Of a stretch of 64,000 bases of DNA, positions 45,081 to 54,523 are shown piece by piece. Numbering within the stretch: position 1 is the first letter of the stretch; every line of letters starts with the position of its first letter. Below the pieces are notes generated by a model. That model was not told the origin of the DNA and did not search any database. It was given only the letters and a program-made list of their open reading frames with translations. Where the stretch lies: NCBI RefSeq assembly GCF_000091325.1, contig NC_014012.1, positions 992,001-1,056,000 on the forward strand, read 5' to 3'. The DNA is from Shewanella violacea DSS12 (lineage in GTDB: Bacteria; Pseudomonadota; Gammaproteobacteria; Enterobacterales; Shewanellaceae). The position numbers and the translations under genes are program-made.

Positions 45081-45244
45081 AACCAAGATATTATGTCATA
45101 GCTAATTTATATTGCTATGATTTTTAACTCTAAGGCCTGAATACCTTAACTAATTTACTATTAAACACAAGTTGGGCGCTTAAATTGTGAGCGGTCAATG
45201 TGGTGTTATAATAATCTAGTGATAAAAATCTACTTGCCTGAGCG

Positions 45245-46486
45245 CTATTCTGAAGAATTCCTATTTAAGTTATTTTTCACTTCAGAGACAATTTCGATAC
45301 GCTTTATTTGTAATTGTTGCTTTATCTCAGCCCCTTTAAAACCGGCGTCTATGATAGGTTTTACCGCAACAGAGTTAGCGGCTTCGAAGACATGCTTAAA
45401 GTAGCTAGCTTGGGGGTAAGCTTCACTTTCTAACCCTAGCCTTCCCCTAGCATCGGCTTCACAGGCTAGCGCTATCTGTTCGAGACGTTGAGGTTTACGC
45501 CACAAGTCGGCCTTATTGAACATCTTGATCAGTGTGTCTGGACGCAGCTGGTCGATATTATGAATATTTTGGTGTAGGTCACTGACTAGCAGTGCCAAAT
45601 CTCGATATTCATTGGGCACTTTTATTCGTGCACATAGGGCCTTGATTGGCGCTAAGCCTTTCTGTCCATGACCATGATGCTTAGGTAGGTCTTCTTTCGG
45701 GCTCAGGGCTTTACCTAGGTCGTGGACTAGGGCAGCGAATCGTACCGAGTTATCTTTGGTGAGCTTAGCGGCTTGCTCGAGTACCATAAGGGTATGTATG
45801 CCAGTATCTATCTCTGGGTGCCACTGTGCTGGTTGAGGCACACCGAAGAGGGCATGTATCTCGGGGAAAAGAACCTTTAGAGCGCCACATTGCTTGAGTA
45901 CATGGATAAATATCTGCGGGTTGTCAGTACTCAGGGCCTTGTTCAGTTCCAGAAAGACTCTTTCGGCTGTTAAAGCTTCTAATTCACCGCTTCGACTTAT
46001 GTTAGCCATCATGGTGAGGGTTTCATCGGCAATGGTGAAACCTTGGGCATGGAATCTTGCGGCGAATCTAGCGACTCTGAGGACTCTTAACGGGTCTTCA
46101 ATAAAGGCATCGGACACATGTCTTAGCAGCTTGTTATTTAGGTCGTTAACGCCGCCATAAGGATCATATAGATTTCCGTCATCATCTTGGGCTATGGCAT
46201 TGATGGTGAGATCCCGGCGCAGTAAGTCTTGCTCTAGGGTAACATCAGCGCTGGCGTGACAGGTGAAGCCTCCGTAGCCTGACCCTGTCTTTCTTTCTGT
46301 TCTGGCTAAGGCATATTCTTGTTGGGTATCTGGGTGTAAAAAAACTGGGAAGTCTTTGCCAACCTGATGAAAGCCTTTGGCTAGCATCTGCTCTTGTGTG
46401 GCACCGACCACCATATAATCCCTGTCTTTGATAGGGAGCTTGAGTAAGCTATCGCGGACCGCGCCGCCAACGAGGTAAATTTTCAC
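45245..46486 (-). CDS. cca: CCA-adding tRNA nucleotidyltransferase
   Basis: The 413-residue protein equals E. coli Cca in length and layout. It has the [15 protein letters not shown] nucleotide-binding start, the DRDYMVVG metal-binding motif, the [12 protein letters not shown] segment and an HD domain ([13 protein letters not shown]). It repairs or adds the 3' CCA end of tRNAs; the HD domain has phosphatase and phosphodiesterase activity in E. coli. The start codon is GTG with no strong ribosome site. It is a single gene divergent from exeA. Confidence 0.97.
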   Translation of the reverse strand: MKIYLVGGAVRDSLLKLPIKDRDYMVVGATQEQMLAKGFHQVGKDFPVFLHPDTQQEYALARTERKTGSGYGGFTCHASADVTLEQDLLRRDLTINAIAQDDDGNLYDPYGGVNDLNNKLLRHVSDAFIEDPLRVLRVARFAARFHAQGFTIADETLTMMANISRSGELEALTAERVFLELNKALSTDNPQIFIHVLKQCGALKVLFPEIHALFGVPQPAQWHPEIDTGIHTLMVLEQAAKLTKDNSVRFAALVHDLGKALSPKEDLPKHHGHGQKGLAPIKALCARIKVPNEYRDLALLVSDLHQNIHNIDQLRPDTLIKMFNKADLWRKPQRLEQIALACEADARGRLGLESEAYPQASYFKHVFEAANSVAVKPIIDAGFKGAEIKQQLQIKRIEIVSEVKNNLNRNSSE

Positions 46487-46715
46487 AATTTAAATCACAG
46501 TTTTTATGTATGGATCAGATGGAGTAAATCTTAACACGCATTTGCTTGGAGTTACTTATAAGATGCTATCTGCCTCAATGTCTCTTAGGGCCTTTAATTA
46601 CGGTCTTTTTATCGATTTTGTTAAGCATTTTTTGACAAGGTGAGCGGTTAGCTTTAGTTTGAACTGTTTTTTGTATTTTATAACCGATAAGTACAGGTTG
46701 AGGATTGATTTCAGT

Positions 46716-48311
46716 ATGTATAAGGCGTTTTTTGGTTTAAGCGATAACCCTTTTTCTATCGCACCTAACCCACATTATCTATTCCTTAGTGATAGGCATC
46801 GCGAGGCATTGGCTCATTTGACCTACGGGCTGGGTGAAACTGGTGGCTTTGTATTATTAACCGGCGAAGTGGGGACAGGTAAAACCACGGTTTCTCGTTG
46901 CCTGCTTAATCAACTTCCTGAAAATACCGATACCGCGTTTATTTTAAATCCATCACTGACACAGCAAGAGTTGCTGGCCACCCTTTGTGATGAACTGAGT
47001 ATTGAGTATGACAAAGACCCTAGCCTGAAGCAGCTCACGGATCTTCTGAGCCAGTTCCTGCTGGCTAATCATGAGAAAGGCAGAAATACAGTCCTCATTA
47101 TTGATGAAGCCCAGCATCTCAGGGCCGAAGTGTTAGAGCAGTTACGTCTGTTGACTAATCTTGAAACAGATACGAAGAAACTACTGCAAGTTATCTTAAT
47201 TGGACAACCTGAATTACAACAGCTGTTGAGAAGGCAAGAGCTTCGCCAGCTAGCCCAAAGAATTACCGCTCGTTATCATCTACTTCCCCTTACGCTCGAA
47301 GAGGTGGGTCTTTATGTGCAGCACAGGCTACGAGTGGCGGGACGCCATGAACCTCTGTTTAATCCTAGCTCGATAAAGACCTTACATAAGTACAGTGGTG
47401 GCATCCCCAGATTGATTAACCTGTTATGCGAGCGAGCCCTGATGGCGGCTTATGGTCAGTCTAAAGTGCCGATAGATAAGAAAATGGTGAGGGCTGCGGC
47501 CGGTGAAGTGCTTGGTGAGGATATCAAGCAAACTAATTATCTGCTGCCCATAGCCGGTGTTGCTGTCGTTGCACTTAGTGCTTTAGTGGCCTTGTTGTTA
47601 TTTAATAATGCGAATCATCGAGCGGCTGGAGCTGTGCTAGCAAGTCAGGATATACAGGTTCAGTCGCAGATAAAACCTTATCATATGGATGCCAGTCAGA
47701 AGGTACTTAATACCGCCATAGAGCAAAGCAGGGATATAGATACCGCCTACGCCAGCATCTTAGGCTTATGGAATAAGGTTCCTTACATAGGGCTATCGGC
47801 CTGTCAGTCTGCTGAGCAGCAGGGCTTGTCTTGTTTTCAGCAACAAGGTAACTGGAATTCTCTGGTTCGATTAAACTTTCCTGCGGTCGTGTACCTTGTG
47901 GATGGTCAACAAGAGGCATTCTACGGCACCGTAGTTTCCCGTCAGGGCGAACAATTACTCTTGCAACTTAATGAGCAACAGCTCTGGGTAGACAGAGATT
48001 GGTTTACCCGCCACTTTAGCGGTACGTTCGAGATTTTATGGCAGGCACCGACAGACCAACTAGGCGAGATAGATAAAGGCTCTGCTCAGTCGCAGATCCA
48101 ATGGCTAGAGAATAGTCTAGCCCAGGTAGACAGCAGGACTCCTCGATTGCTTAACGACTTTGATAGTCAATTGGAAACTAAGCTTAAACACTTTCAACGG
48201 CAACACGGCTTGAGAGCAGATGCTATCGCAGGTAGCCAGACTCTGGTGCAGCTTAATCTTTATCTGAGTGCACAAGGCCCCAGATTGGTCGAAGGTCAAA
48301 GGAATTATTGA
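46716..48311 (+). CDS. exeA: Type II secretion accessory ATPase ExeA/GspA
   Basis: The 531-residue protein starts MYKAFFGLSDNPFSIAPNP at the ATG at 46716; the longer frame begins with TTG and adds nothing known. It has an AAA ATPase domain (Walker A GEVGTGKTT, Walker B VLIIDEAQ), a membrane helix at about 280-297 (LLPIAGVAVVALSALVALLL), and a C-terminal peptidoglycan-binding domain (about 470-520). ExeA and ExeB help the secretin of the type II system pass and assemble through the peptidoglycan. This would support export of the chitinases and cellulases encoded in this window. It overlaps exeB by one base. Confidence 0.93.
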   Translation: MYKAFFGLSDNPFSIAPNPHYLFLSDRHREALAHLTYGLGETGGFVLLTGEVGTGKTTVSRCLLNQLPENTDTAFILNPSLTQQELLATLCDELSIEYDKDPSLKQLTDLLSQFLLANHEKGRNTVLIIDEAQHLRAEVLEQLRLLTNLETDTKKLLQVILIGQPELQQLLRRQELRQLAQRITARYHLLPLTLEEVGLYVQHRLRVAGRHEPLFNPSSIKTLHKYSGGIPRLINLLCERALMAAYGQSKVPIDKKMVRAAAGEVLGEDIKQTNYLLPIAGVAVVALSALVALLLFNNANHRAAGAVLASQDIQVQSQIKPYHMDASQKVLNTAIEQSRDIDTAYASILGLWNKVPYIGLSACQSAEQQGLSCFQQQGNWNSLVRLNFPAVVYLVDGQQEAFYGTVVSRQGEQLLLQLNEQQLWVDRDWFTRHFSGTFEILWQAPTDQLGEIDKGSAQSQIQWLENSLAQVDSRTPRLLNDFDSQLETKLKHFQRQHGLRADAIAGSQTLVQLNLYLSAQGPRLVEGQRNY

Positions 48312-49291
48312 TGTCTATATTACTCGACGCCGTCACTCGTGCTAATCAGCAGGACTTAGACAATAGATTAGATCCTGTGTTGACGCCAAGGGCACAATAC
48401 AAGGAGTTATCAGCTAAGGGCCCTAGGGATCTGCTGATACTTTTAAGTGTTCTTATCTTAGGCTTGTTAGCTGTTATAGCATGGTTGGCTAGCGATTATC
48501 TGATGGCGAGTGAGAATAAGCTGGAGTCGTCAGAGTCAGAAATTACCCCGACTCTTAAGCAGGGCAATAATGCTAATGCTTCATTGGATCGGCAGGATTT
48601 TACTGGTATGGATGAAACCTTTGCCAGCGATAAGGCTAGTAAAGGTATTAGGCTGGCAGGAAAAGTGGCATTGCCATTAGCTAAAACCCTTCCTAAACCT
48701 GAGCCTCTTGTTATCCAAGTAGCCCCCGCAGCTTCGACTCTAGTCGCGACGGCAAAGCCAAAGGCGGCTAGTCCCAGAGATAGCGGTTATCAGCTTGAAT
48801 CTGTCTCTGAGCCGATTATCCTTGGCGCTAATGCCAATCAAAAGGGTCAGGATATGCTTGCGGCGCTTAAGTTTCAGGTGAATGAAGCTGCCGAAGATTT
48901 GGGTATGGAAAACACTGCCAATACATCGAAACATTATCAGAGTGACAATAAAATGTATGCGGCGTTTAAAGATGCACTCAAAGCGGTTGAAGTTAAAAAC
49001 TCACTCGCTGCGCCAATGACTGAGCCAGGTCTAGATCCGATACCGACAGCTAAGTCAGATACTATTCCCAAATATGGTCAACTACCTGCGGGTCTTCAGT
49101 TACAGGTGCCTGAATTTAATATTAAGGCACATGTGTATTCTACCGACCCTGATAATCGTTGGCTCAATGTGGATGGGGTAGAGTTACAGGAAGGTGACAG
49201 CATAGGCGGTAAGTTAGATATCGTTGAAATAAGGCCCAGAGATGTAGTGTTATCGATACAAGGCACTAAGTTTAAGGTACCGGCGATATAG
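48311..49291 (+). CDS. exeB: Type II secretion protein ExeB/GspB
   Basis: The 326-residue protein has the short cytoplasmic start MSILLDAVTRANQQ, one membrane helix (about 41-60) and a long variable periplasmic region. It ends in the GspB domain (VPEFNIKAHVYSTDPDNRWL, then RDVVLSIQGTKFKVP). It forms the inner-membrane complex with ExeA. The ATG at 48311 shares its A with the exeA TGA, and an AAGGA site lies inside exeA, so translation is coupled. A strong terminator follows. Confidence 0.93.
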   Translation: MSILLDAVTRANQQDLDNRLDPVLTPRAQYKELSAKGPRDLLILLSVLILGLLAVIAWLASDYLMASENKLESSESEITPTLKQGNNANASLDRQDFTGMDETFASDKASKGIRLAGKVALPLAKTLPKPEPLVIQVAPAASTLVATAKPKAASPRDSGYQLESVSEPIILGANANQKGQDMLAALKFQVNEAAEDLGMENTANTSKHYQSDNKMYAAFKDALKAVEVKNSLAAPMTEPGLDPIPTAKSDTIPKYGQLPAGLQLQVPEFNIKAHVYSTDPDNRWLNVDGVELQEGDSIGGKLDIVEIRPRDVVLSIQGTKFKVPAI

Positions 49292-49368
49292 GTCGTACAT
49301 TAGAGCTAACAGCCTAGATGCTAGAAAACTAGAAAACTAGGAGTTAGACTGATTCAGATAATACAAAC

Positions 49369-49402
49369 AAAAAAGAGGGCGCCAATTGGCGCCCTCTTTT
49401 TT
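49369..49402. terminator. Bidirectional terminator between exeB and nhaD
   Basis: A perfect 15-bp stem including AGAGGGCGCC/GGCGCCCTCT has A and T runs on both flanks. It can serve both convergent genes. Confidence 0.93.
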
Positions 49403-49422
49403 GTCTGAACAGCTAAGTCAGC

Positions 49423-50670
49423 TTAGCCAAAAAACTTATATGATAGGTATAAGGTTAGTGCGTAGCCCACGCTATAACATAATAGCAGTGCCGGTACGTA
49501 CTTAAGATAGCTGACGAAAGTGAGTTCTTTAACCTTGCTCATGGCTATGATGCCAGATGCAGAGCCAATAACCAGCAATGAACCACCCACACCGACCGAA
49601 TAGGTCAGGCCAAGCCACTCTGGTGTATTAAGCAGAGGATCGGCTTTTAACAATGCGGCAGTAAGCGGCACGTTATCCAGTAATGCTGAACCCATACCTG
49701 TGACGAAGTTAGAGATATTTGGATCAAATTGCGCGTAGACCTGAGTGAGTAGGTCTAAGGTGCCAATCTGCTTAAGCATGCCAACTAGCAGTAAAATACC
49801 GAGGAAAAATAATAAGGTGTCATATTCAACCTGGCGAATATATTCGAGGATTTGTAGCTCCTCTTTATTACTGCGAGTGGTGTGACCAACCAAAAACATG
49901 ATCGATAAACCAGTTAAGAAGGTCAGTACCGGTGGAATGCCAAACAGAACATTCAATGCCATGGTCGCCACTATGGTAGAGAAGAAGATGATGGCAATAA
50001 CCACATCGACTCTTTGGAAGTCCCGCTTTATTGGTGTGGTGCTCACATGGCCTTCAGCCTTAAGAGAGAAGAGCAGGGCTAAGAGCATCACACTGACGGA
50101 TGCAGGTATAAAGAGCATCATGAGTTCGGACATCTGTACATGTCCATCGAGAAAGATCATCAAGGTAGTGACATCACCTGTGATCAAGGAAACCCCGCCA
50201 GAGTTCACGGCAAAGATGATTAACACAGCCATACGGCGGCGCATCTGGCTTTCGAGTTTAAAGGTCGTTAACAAGCCCAGAGAGACCAGAGTCGCGGTAA
50301 CGTTGTCACAGATAGCGGACAGTACCAGAGAGAAGAAAGCGACTTGTATCATGAGCAAGCGAACTGATACTCGTTGGGGAAATAACTTCTGTACCAGTAT
50401 TTGAATCATGCCTTTCGCGTTGAGATAAGCCACGAATGTCATGGTGGACATGAGGAATAACCACAGACTCGCAATCTCGAGTAGGTTTTGGTTTAGTTCG
50501 GCTTCGATTATTTTCTCATGGCCAATATCGCCGGCAGAGATAAATAGTACAATCCATGAGATACACCCGAAAAATAGGGTGGTCTTGGTTTTGTTGATGT
50601 GGGTGACTTCTTCGAAAATAATACTTAATAGGGCTAAAACAGCGAGGGATATCAGGAATATGTTGAGCAT
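49423..50670 (-). CDS. nhaD: NhaD-type Na+/H+ antiporter
   Basis: The 415-residue protein has about 11-12 hydrophobic helices and the features of the NhaD / ion transporter superfamily. These are VLSAICDNVTATLVSLGL and NSGGVSLITGDVTTLMIF in the first half, and the matching GMGSALLDNVPLTAALL and GVGGSLLVIGSASGIIAMS in the second. The DN and GD pairs are the usual ion-site residues. It exchanges sodium or lithium for protons across the inner membrane, useful in seawater. The gene stands alone and converges on exeB. A 556-base non-coding region lies upstream. Confidence 0.92.
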   Translation of the reverse strand: MLNIFLISLAVLALLSIIFEEVTHINKTKTTLFFGCISWIVLFISAGDIGHEKIIEAELNQNLLEIASLWLFLMSTMTFVAYLNAKGMIQILVQKLFPQRVSVRLLMIQVAFFSLVLSAICDNVTATLVSLGLLTTFKLESQMRRRMAVLIIFAVNSGGVSLITGDVTTLMIFLDGHVQMSELMMLFIPASVSVMLLALLFSLKAEGHVSTTPIKRDFQRVDVVIAIIFFSTIVATMALNVLFGIPPVLTFLTGLSIMFLVGHTTRSNKEELQILEYIRQVEYDTLLFFLGILLLVGMLKQIGTLDLLTQVYAQFDPNISNFVTGMGSALLDNVPLTAALLKADPLLNTPEWLGLTYSVGVGGSLLVIGSASGIIAMSKVKELTFVSYLKYVPALLLCYSVGYALTLYLSYKFFG

Positions 50671-51226
50671 ACATCAGTTCCTACAGCAGATTTATTGTTG
50701 CCTTGTATGGGCAAACAATGTCCAGAATCAAGGTTTAATTAAGATTAGTGTGATAATCGGGCGGATTAAGCCACACAGATGTTAATAACACAAGTGTTAC
50801 CCGGATCCGTTTTTAGCTGTTTTTGAGCTTGAGATCATCCTATATTGGGCTTTTAACCCTTGGATTGGGCTAGATAAGCCAAATTTTCAGCCTGATTAGT
50901 TTTATTAAACATTGTTAATCTAATTCGGCTGGTTGAGGGAAGTAAGCAAAGTTAGAAAAAGTGTGACATATATTCTTATTTTAAGATTCAGTTAGTAACC
51001 AAAAAATGGTCAATGCAATGACTCGTGTTTATGGATTTTATTTTCAACTGAATGAATAGACCTTATCACTAAGGTCACCTTTCTGACTGGGTCAAAAAAT
51101 TGACAGCTCAATAAATAACCAGTATCTTGTGTTCATTATTAATACAAGATCGAGTGTTTCAGCTTCTAATCCCTGAATCCAAATAAGATCTTGAGCTGAA
51201 ATTAAGTGTTATTTTTTGGGGTGCAT
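50671..51226. other. Intergenic region, 556 bp, between nhaD and a small membrane protein
   Basis: AT-rich DNA with divergent control regions. The only clear element is a hairpin at 51059-51076 (GACCTTA/TAAGGTC around TCAC). No ORF is convincing, and no known sodium-sensing riboswitch could be recognised by eye. Confidence 0.5.
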
Positions 51227-51427
51227 ATGAAGTTTTTATTTCGAGCCGTGTTATTGCTAGGCTCTTTAGTCTGGCTGATTATCTGTACTAAAGAGTTACT
51301 CAATCTAGGAGTGGTACAAAACCCTTCGATAGCGATGGATAATATTCAGCTGCTTATTCAAGGTGCTATAGCCCTGTTAATTTTGCGCTCTACATGGGGC
51401 TCAAAGAGAAACAGAGACAGCTTCTAG
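51227..51427 (+). CDS. Small two-helix membrane protein
   Basis: The 66-residue product has two hydrophobic segments (MKFLFRAVLLLGSLVWLIIC and IQLLIQGAIALLILRS) and a basic tail WGSKRNRDSF. The ATG at 51227 has GGGGTG upstream; an in-frame start 7 codons earlier is less likely. The family is not recognised. It lies just before the hemL-relic repeats and is convergent to hemL. Confidence 0.6.
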   Translation: MKFLFRAVLLLGSLVWLIICTKELLNLGVVQNPSIAMDNIQLLIQGAIALLILRSTWGSKRNRDSF

Positions 51428-51478
51428 TCTTTGCCCTTAGGGAGTTTGATTGAGCTACTCGCTAATTTACTTACTTAG

Positions 51479-51575
51479 TTACTTCGCCATCTTAGCAAAG
51501 ACGCGATGGGCGGCTGCTAGTGCCGCTTCTATCTCTTTCTCGCCGTGTGTTATAGATAGTGGAAGCAGGCTTCTG
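51479..51575 (-). pseudogene. hemL 3'-end relic, distal copy
   Basis: The minus strand encodes a C-terminus ending HRVFAKMAK and a stop, matching the end of the intact hemL with many synonymous changes (for example EIEAALAAA for ELEATLAAA). Upstream of the HGEKE motif the sequence leaves hemL. No start or body of a gene is present. It is 179 bases from the next relic. Confidence 0.8.
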
Positions 51576-51594
51576 CCAACAAAGATCAGGTAAT

Positions 51595-51619
51595 AAAAAA
51601 GGACGCTAAAAGCGTCCTT
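51595..51619 (-). terminator. Terminator belonging to the proximal hemL relic
   Basis: AAGGACGCT/AGCGTCCTT with a short loop runs into TTTTTT on the minus strand. It has the same design as the hemL terminator at 51774. Confidence 0.8.
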
Positions 51620-51657
51620 ATCTGTACTAGCTTAGTTAGCTAATTCACTTATTTTAG

Positions 51658-51754
51658 TTACTTCGCCATCTTAGCAAAGACGCGATCGGCTGCAGCTAAA
51701 GTTGCTTCGAGTTCTTTCTCACCATGTGTTATAGATAGTGGAAGCAGGCTTCTG
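51658..51754 (-). pseudogene. hemL 3'-end relic, proximal copy (mosaic)
   Basis: The last 62 coding bases (from the HGEKELEA region through FAKMA) are identical to the intact hemL at 51848-51912. The part further upstream is identical instead to the distal relic (tgttatagatagtggaagca). It is therefore a hybrid of the two. No promoter or start is present. Confidence 0.85.
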
Positions 51755-51773
51755 GCTACTTAGAGCTGGCAAT

Positions 51774-51797
51774 AAAAAAGGACACCGAGGTGTCCTT
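51774..51797 (-). terminator. Terminator of hemL
   Basis: AAGGACACC/GGTGTCCTT with a 2-3 base loop is followed by TTTTTT on the minus strand, about 45 bases past the hemL stop. Confidence 0.85.
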
Positions 51798-51843
51798 CTA
51801 TGTCTCAATTTATGTCTATTTACAGGAAATTATGACTAGTCTC

Positions 51844-53130
51844 TTACTTAGCCATCTTAGCAAAGACGCGATCGGCTGCAGCTAAAGTTGCTTCGAGTTC
51901 TTTCTCACCATGAGCCATCGACAGGAAGCCTGCTTCATAAGCACTTGGCGCTAAGTAAACCCCTTCATCTAACATGCCGTGATAGAAGATAGGGAACTTG
52001 TCTGCATCACACTGAGTGACTTGAGCGAATGTTGTGACCTTTTCTTCTTCGGTGAAGAACAAACCGAACATGCCACCCACATAGTTGATGGACATAGGGA
52101 TGCCGTGCTTGTTCGCAGCAGCCTTGAAGCCCTCTGCGATGCGCTTAGTCTTAGCGGCTAGCTCTTCGTAGACGCCGTCTTCACAGAGTGCGTCTAATTG
52201 AGCAAGACCTGCCGACATGGCAATTGGGTTACCCGATAGAGTGCCTGCTTGATATACCGGGCCCGTAGGTGCGATAAATTGCATCACGTCTTTACGGCCA
52301 CCGAATGCGCCAACTGGCATACCGCCACCGATAACTTTACCAAGAGTCGTTAGATCCGGTGTGATGCCGTAGTGGCCTTGAGCGCCGCTCTTAGATACAC
52401 GGAAACCAGTCATCACTTCATCGATAACAAGCAAGGCGCCGTACTGATCACAGATAGCACGCAGACCTTCTAAGAAGCCCTTTATTGGCGGGATACAGTT
52501 CATGTTACCGGCAACAGGCTCGAGTATGATACAAGAGATCTCTTCTGGATATTGCTCGAACAACACCTTGACTGAATCAAGCTCATTATAGCTAGCTGTC
52601 AGTGTGTGCTTGGCGAAATCTTCCGGGACTCCCGGAGAGCTTGGCTGACCCAGAGTCAGAGCTCCAGATCCTGCTTTTACCAGTAAACAGTCGGCGTGGC
52701 CGTGGTAACAGCCTTCAAATTTCAAGATTTTGTCACGGTTAGTAAAACCACGTGCAAGACGAATAGCACTCATGGTCGCTTCAGTACCTGAGCTCACCAT
52801 GCGAACCTGTTCTATGGAAGGCACCATCTCGATGACTTTCTCAGCCATTTTTACTTCTAGCTCAGTTGGTGCACCGAATGAGAGGCCATTCTCAACAGCG
52901 TCTAATACAGCTTGACGAATTTTCGGGTGATTATGACCTAAGATCATCGGGCCCCAAGAACCGACATAATCGATATATGCCTTACCGTCGGCATCATAGA
53001 TGTATGCACCATCGGCTTTGTCGATGAAGAGTGGCGAGCCACCTACGCCATTGAAGGCGCGCACTGGCGAGTTTACACCGCCGGGAATAGTTTTTTTAGC
53101 CTGTTCAAATAGCGTTTCGGAACGGGTCAT
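51844..53130 (-). CDS. hemL: Glutamate-1-semialdehyde 2,1-aminomutase
   Basis: The 428-residue protein is a full-length class III PLP enzyme. The PLP-binding Lys is K265 in [18 protein letters not shown], the same number as in E. coli, and [12 protein letters not shown] and the [10 protein letters not shown] loop are present. It moves the amino group of glutamate-1-semialdehyde to give 5-aminolevulinate, the first committed haem precursor. The ATG at 53130 has AAGGATTGATA in front. Haem supply matters here because the cellulose locus encodes a di-haem protein, but there is no physical link. Two 3'-end relics of this gene lie downstream. Confidence 0.98.
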   Translation of the reverse strand: MTRSETLFEQAKKTIPGGVNSPVRAFNGVGGSPLFIDKADGAYIYDADGKAYIDYVGSWGPMILGHNHPKIRQAVLDAVENGLSFGAPTELEVKMAEKVIEMVPSIEQVRMVSSGTEATMSAIRLARGFTNRDKILKFEGCYHGHADCLLVKAGSGALTLGQPSSPGVPEDFAKHTLTASYNELDSVKVLFEQYPEEISCIILEPVAGNMNCIPPIKGFLEGLRAICDQYGALLVIDEVMTGFRVSKSGAQGHYGITPDLTTLGKVIGGGMPVGAFGGRKDVMQFIAPTGPVYQAGTLSGNPIAMSAGLAQLDALCEDGVYEELAAKTKRIAEGFKAAANKHGIPMSINYVGGMFGLFFTEEEKVTTFAQVTQCDADKFPIFYHGMLDEGVYLAPSAYEAGFLSMAHGEKELEATLAAADRVFAKMAK

Positions 53131-53157
53131 TATCAATCCTTAAAGTCAGTCGCCTGA

Positions 53158-54177
53158 TTATAATTCGGCTTTTCGTGAGTACCAATTTACTGGACACTCA
53201 TATTTTTCAAGTTGCGAGTCAACGCCGAGTGTCAGTGCAAACAGTGCCATGCGGATGAGTAGTCCATTATCGGCTTGTCTAAAGATGGCCAGATTAGGAT
53301 GACTGTTAAGGTCATTGTCTAATTCATTGGCCTGCTCACGTGAGTCTCTAGGCAGCGGATGCATGATCACAGTGTTTGACTTACAATGTTGTGTGTAAAT
53401 ATTGTGATTAAGGCGGAACTTACCACGATACTTATTAGCTTCATCCTGTGAAGGAAAACGCTCTTCTTGAATTCGAGTCAGATAGAGTATATCAGCCTGA
53501 TCTAAATTACCTTCAAGTTGATCCGTTATGGTGATTTTATGCCCTGCATTTACAATGTCATTGATCACATAGTCGGGCATAGCCAACTCTTTTGGCGAGA
53601 CCAGAGTGAAACTGACATTCTTATACATGCATAACAGGCGAGATAGTGAGTGAACCGTGCGGCCAAATTTAAGATCGCCAACCATAGCGATATGCATGCC
53701 GCTAATCTTACGACCACCTTCGGCTAACTCTTTCTGTATGGTGTACAGATCCAGTAACGCCTGAGTAGGGTGTTCATTGGAGCCATCGCCACCGTTGATG
53801 ACTGGCACTCGGCTACCTTGGGCAAACTCTTTGACCGAGAAGGCTTCAGGGTGACGCATAGCGATCACATCTGAATAACTCGACAGCACTCGGGCGGTAT
53901 CATATAGAGATTCACCCTTAGACAATGACGAAGAGGCCATGCCCACCGTCTCATTGACCTTGCCGCCGAGCAGATTAAATGCACAACCAAAGCTGATACG
54001 GGTACGGGTACTGGGTTCAAAAAAAAGGTTACCTAAGATAGCGCCTTCAAGTACAGAGGTACGTTTCTGTCTTAATGCGTAAGGGGCCATACGGGAAGCA
54101 ACATTGAATATCTGTTGAACGGCGTCCAGATCTAGCTGGTTTACCGAGAGGATATGAGATCCTTGAAACTGAGTCAT
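53158..54177 (-). CDS. pyrB: Aspartate carbamoyltransferase
   Basis: The 339-residue protein has the carbamoyl-phosphate motif EPSTRTRISF, the HPTQALLDLY motif and the HPLPRDSREQ segment. It joins carbamoyl phosphate to aspartate in pyrimidine synthesis. It is longer than E. coli PyrB (311), with extra residues at the C-terminal end, and no pyrI regulatory gene is adjacent. It may therefore be of the unregulated long class. It ends 27 bases before hemL on the same strand, so the two may share a transcript. Confidence 0.96.
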   Translation of the reverse strand: MTQFQGSHILSVNQLDLDAVQQIFNVASRMAPYALRQKRTSVLEGAILGNLFFEPSTRTRISFGCAFNLLGGKVNETVGMASSSLSKGESLYDTARVLSSYSDVIAMRHPEAFSVKEFAQGSRVPVINGGDGSNEHPTQALLDLYTIQKELAEGGRKISGMHIAMVGDLKFGRTVHSLSRLLCMYKNVSFTLVSPKELAMPDYVINDIVNAGHKITITDQLEGNLDQADILYLTRIQEERFPSQDEANKYRGKFRLNHNIYTQHCKSNTVIMHPLPRDSREQANELDNDLNSHPNLAIFRQADNGLLIRMALFALTLGVDSQLEKYECPVNWYSRKAEL

Positions 54178-54523
54178 CAGCCTTTATTTCCAATTTCTGG
54201 GGGGCTGTTCGACAAATATACACAGAGTCGAGAGCCCTAAAGTTATGTAGGGTGGCTGAGGCAGAACTATACCAGAAACAGCTTACTTGTGGAATATCGC
54301 AGAGGTAATTCTGGCATGATTAAATAATGGGGAGAGTGCATATCCCCTTGGTCGTGAGCCTTGCCCTATGAAGCTGGCAAGCAATAAGCTACACGGCTTA
54401 TGCCTGTTTGTGTTTTCATGGTGTTGTTTATTATCCTCGAGTGGCTCAAGCTAGAAGCTAAGAGCCAAATCAAAACACCAGGCAATGTCTCAGAAAAATA
54501 TTTATAGGCAAGATGATACCCCC
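54178..54523. other. Intergenic region, 346 bp, upstream of pyrB
   Basis: The stretch holds the pyrB control region and the end of the upstream ClC gene unit. Only a weak ATAAGC/GCTTAT hairpin near 54388 is seen. I find no leader peptide, attenuator or ORF of note. Confidence 0.5.

Noticed and set aside
49898..50404. 168-codon plus-strand ORF inside nhaD
   Set aside because: It is a shadow of the membrane-protein coding pattern on the other strand.
50671..51226. Sodium-sensing riboswitch upstream of nhaD
   Set aside because: I could not match a known riboswitch core by eye, and the one clear hairpin (51059-51076) is far from nhaD and could serve the other gene.
51479..51754. hemL relics as intact small genes
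   Set aside because: They have no start codon with ribosome site, and the frame runs into terminators upstream. Only the 3' coding end is present.
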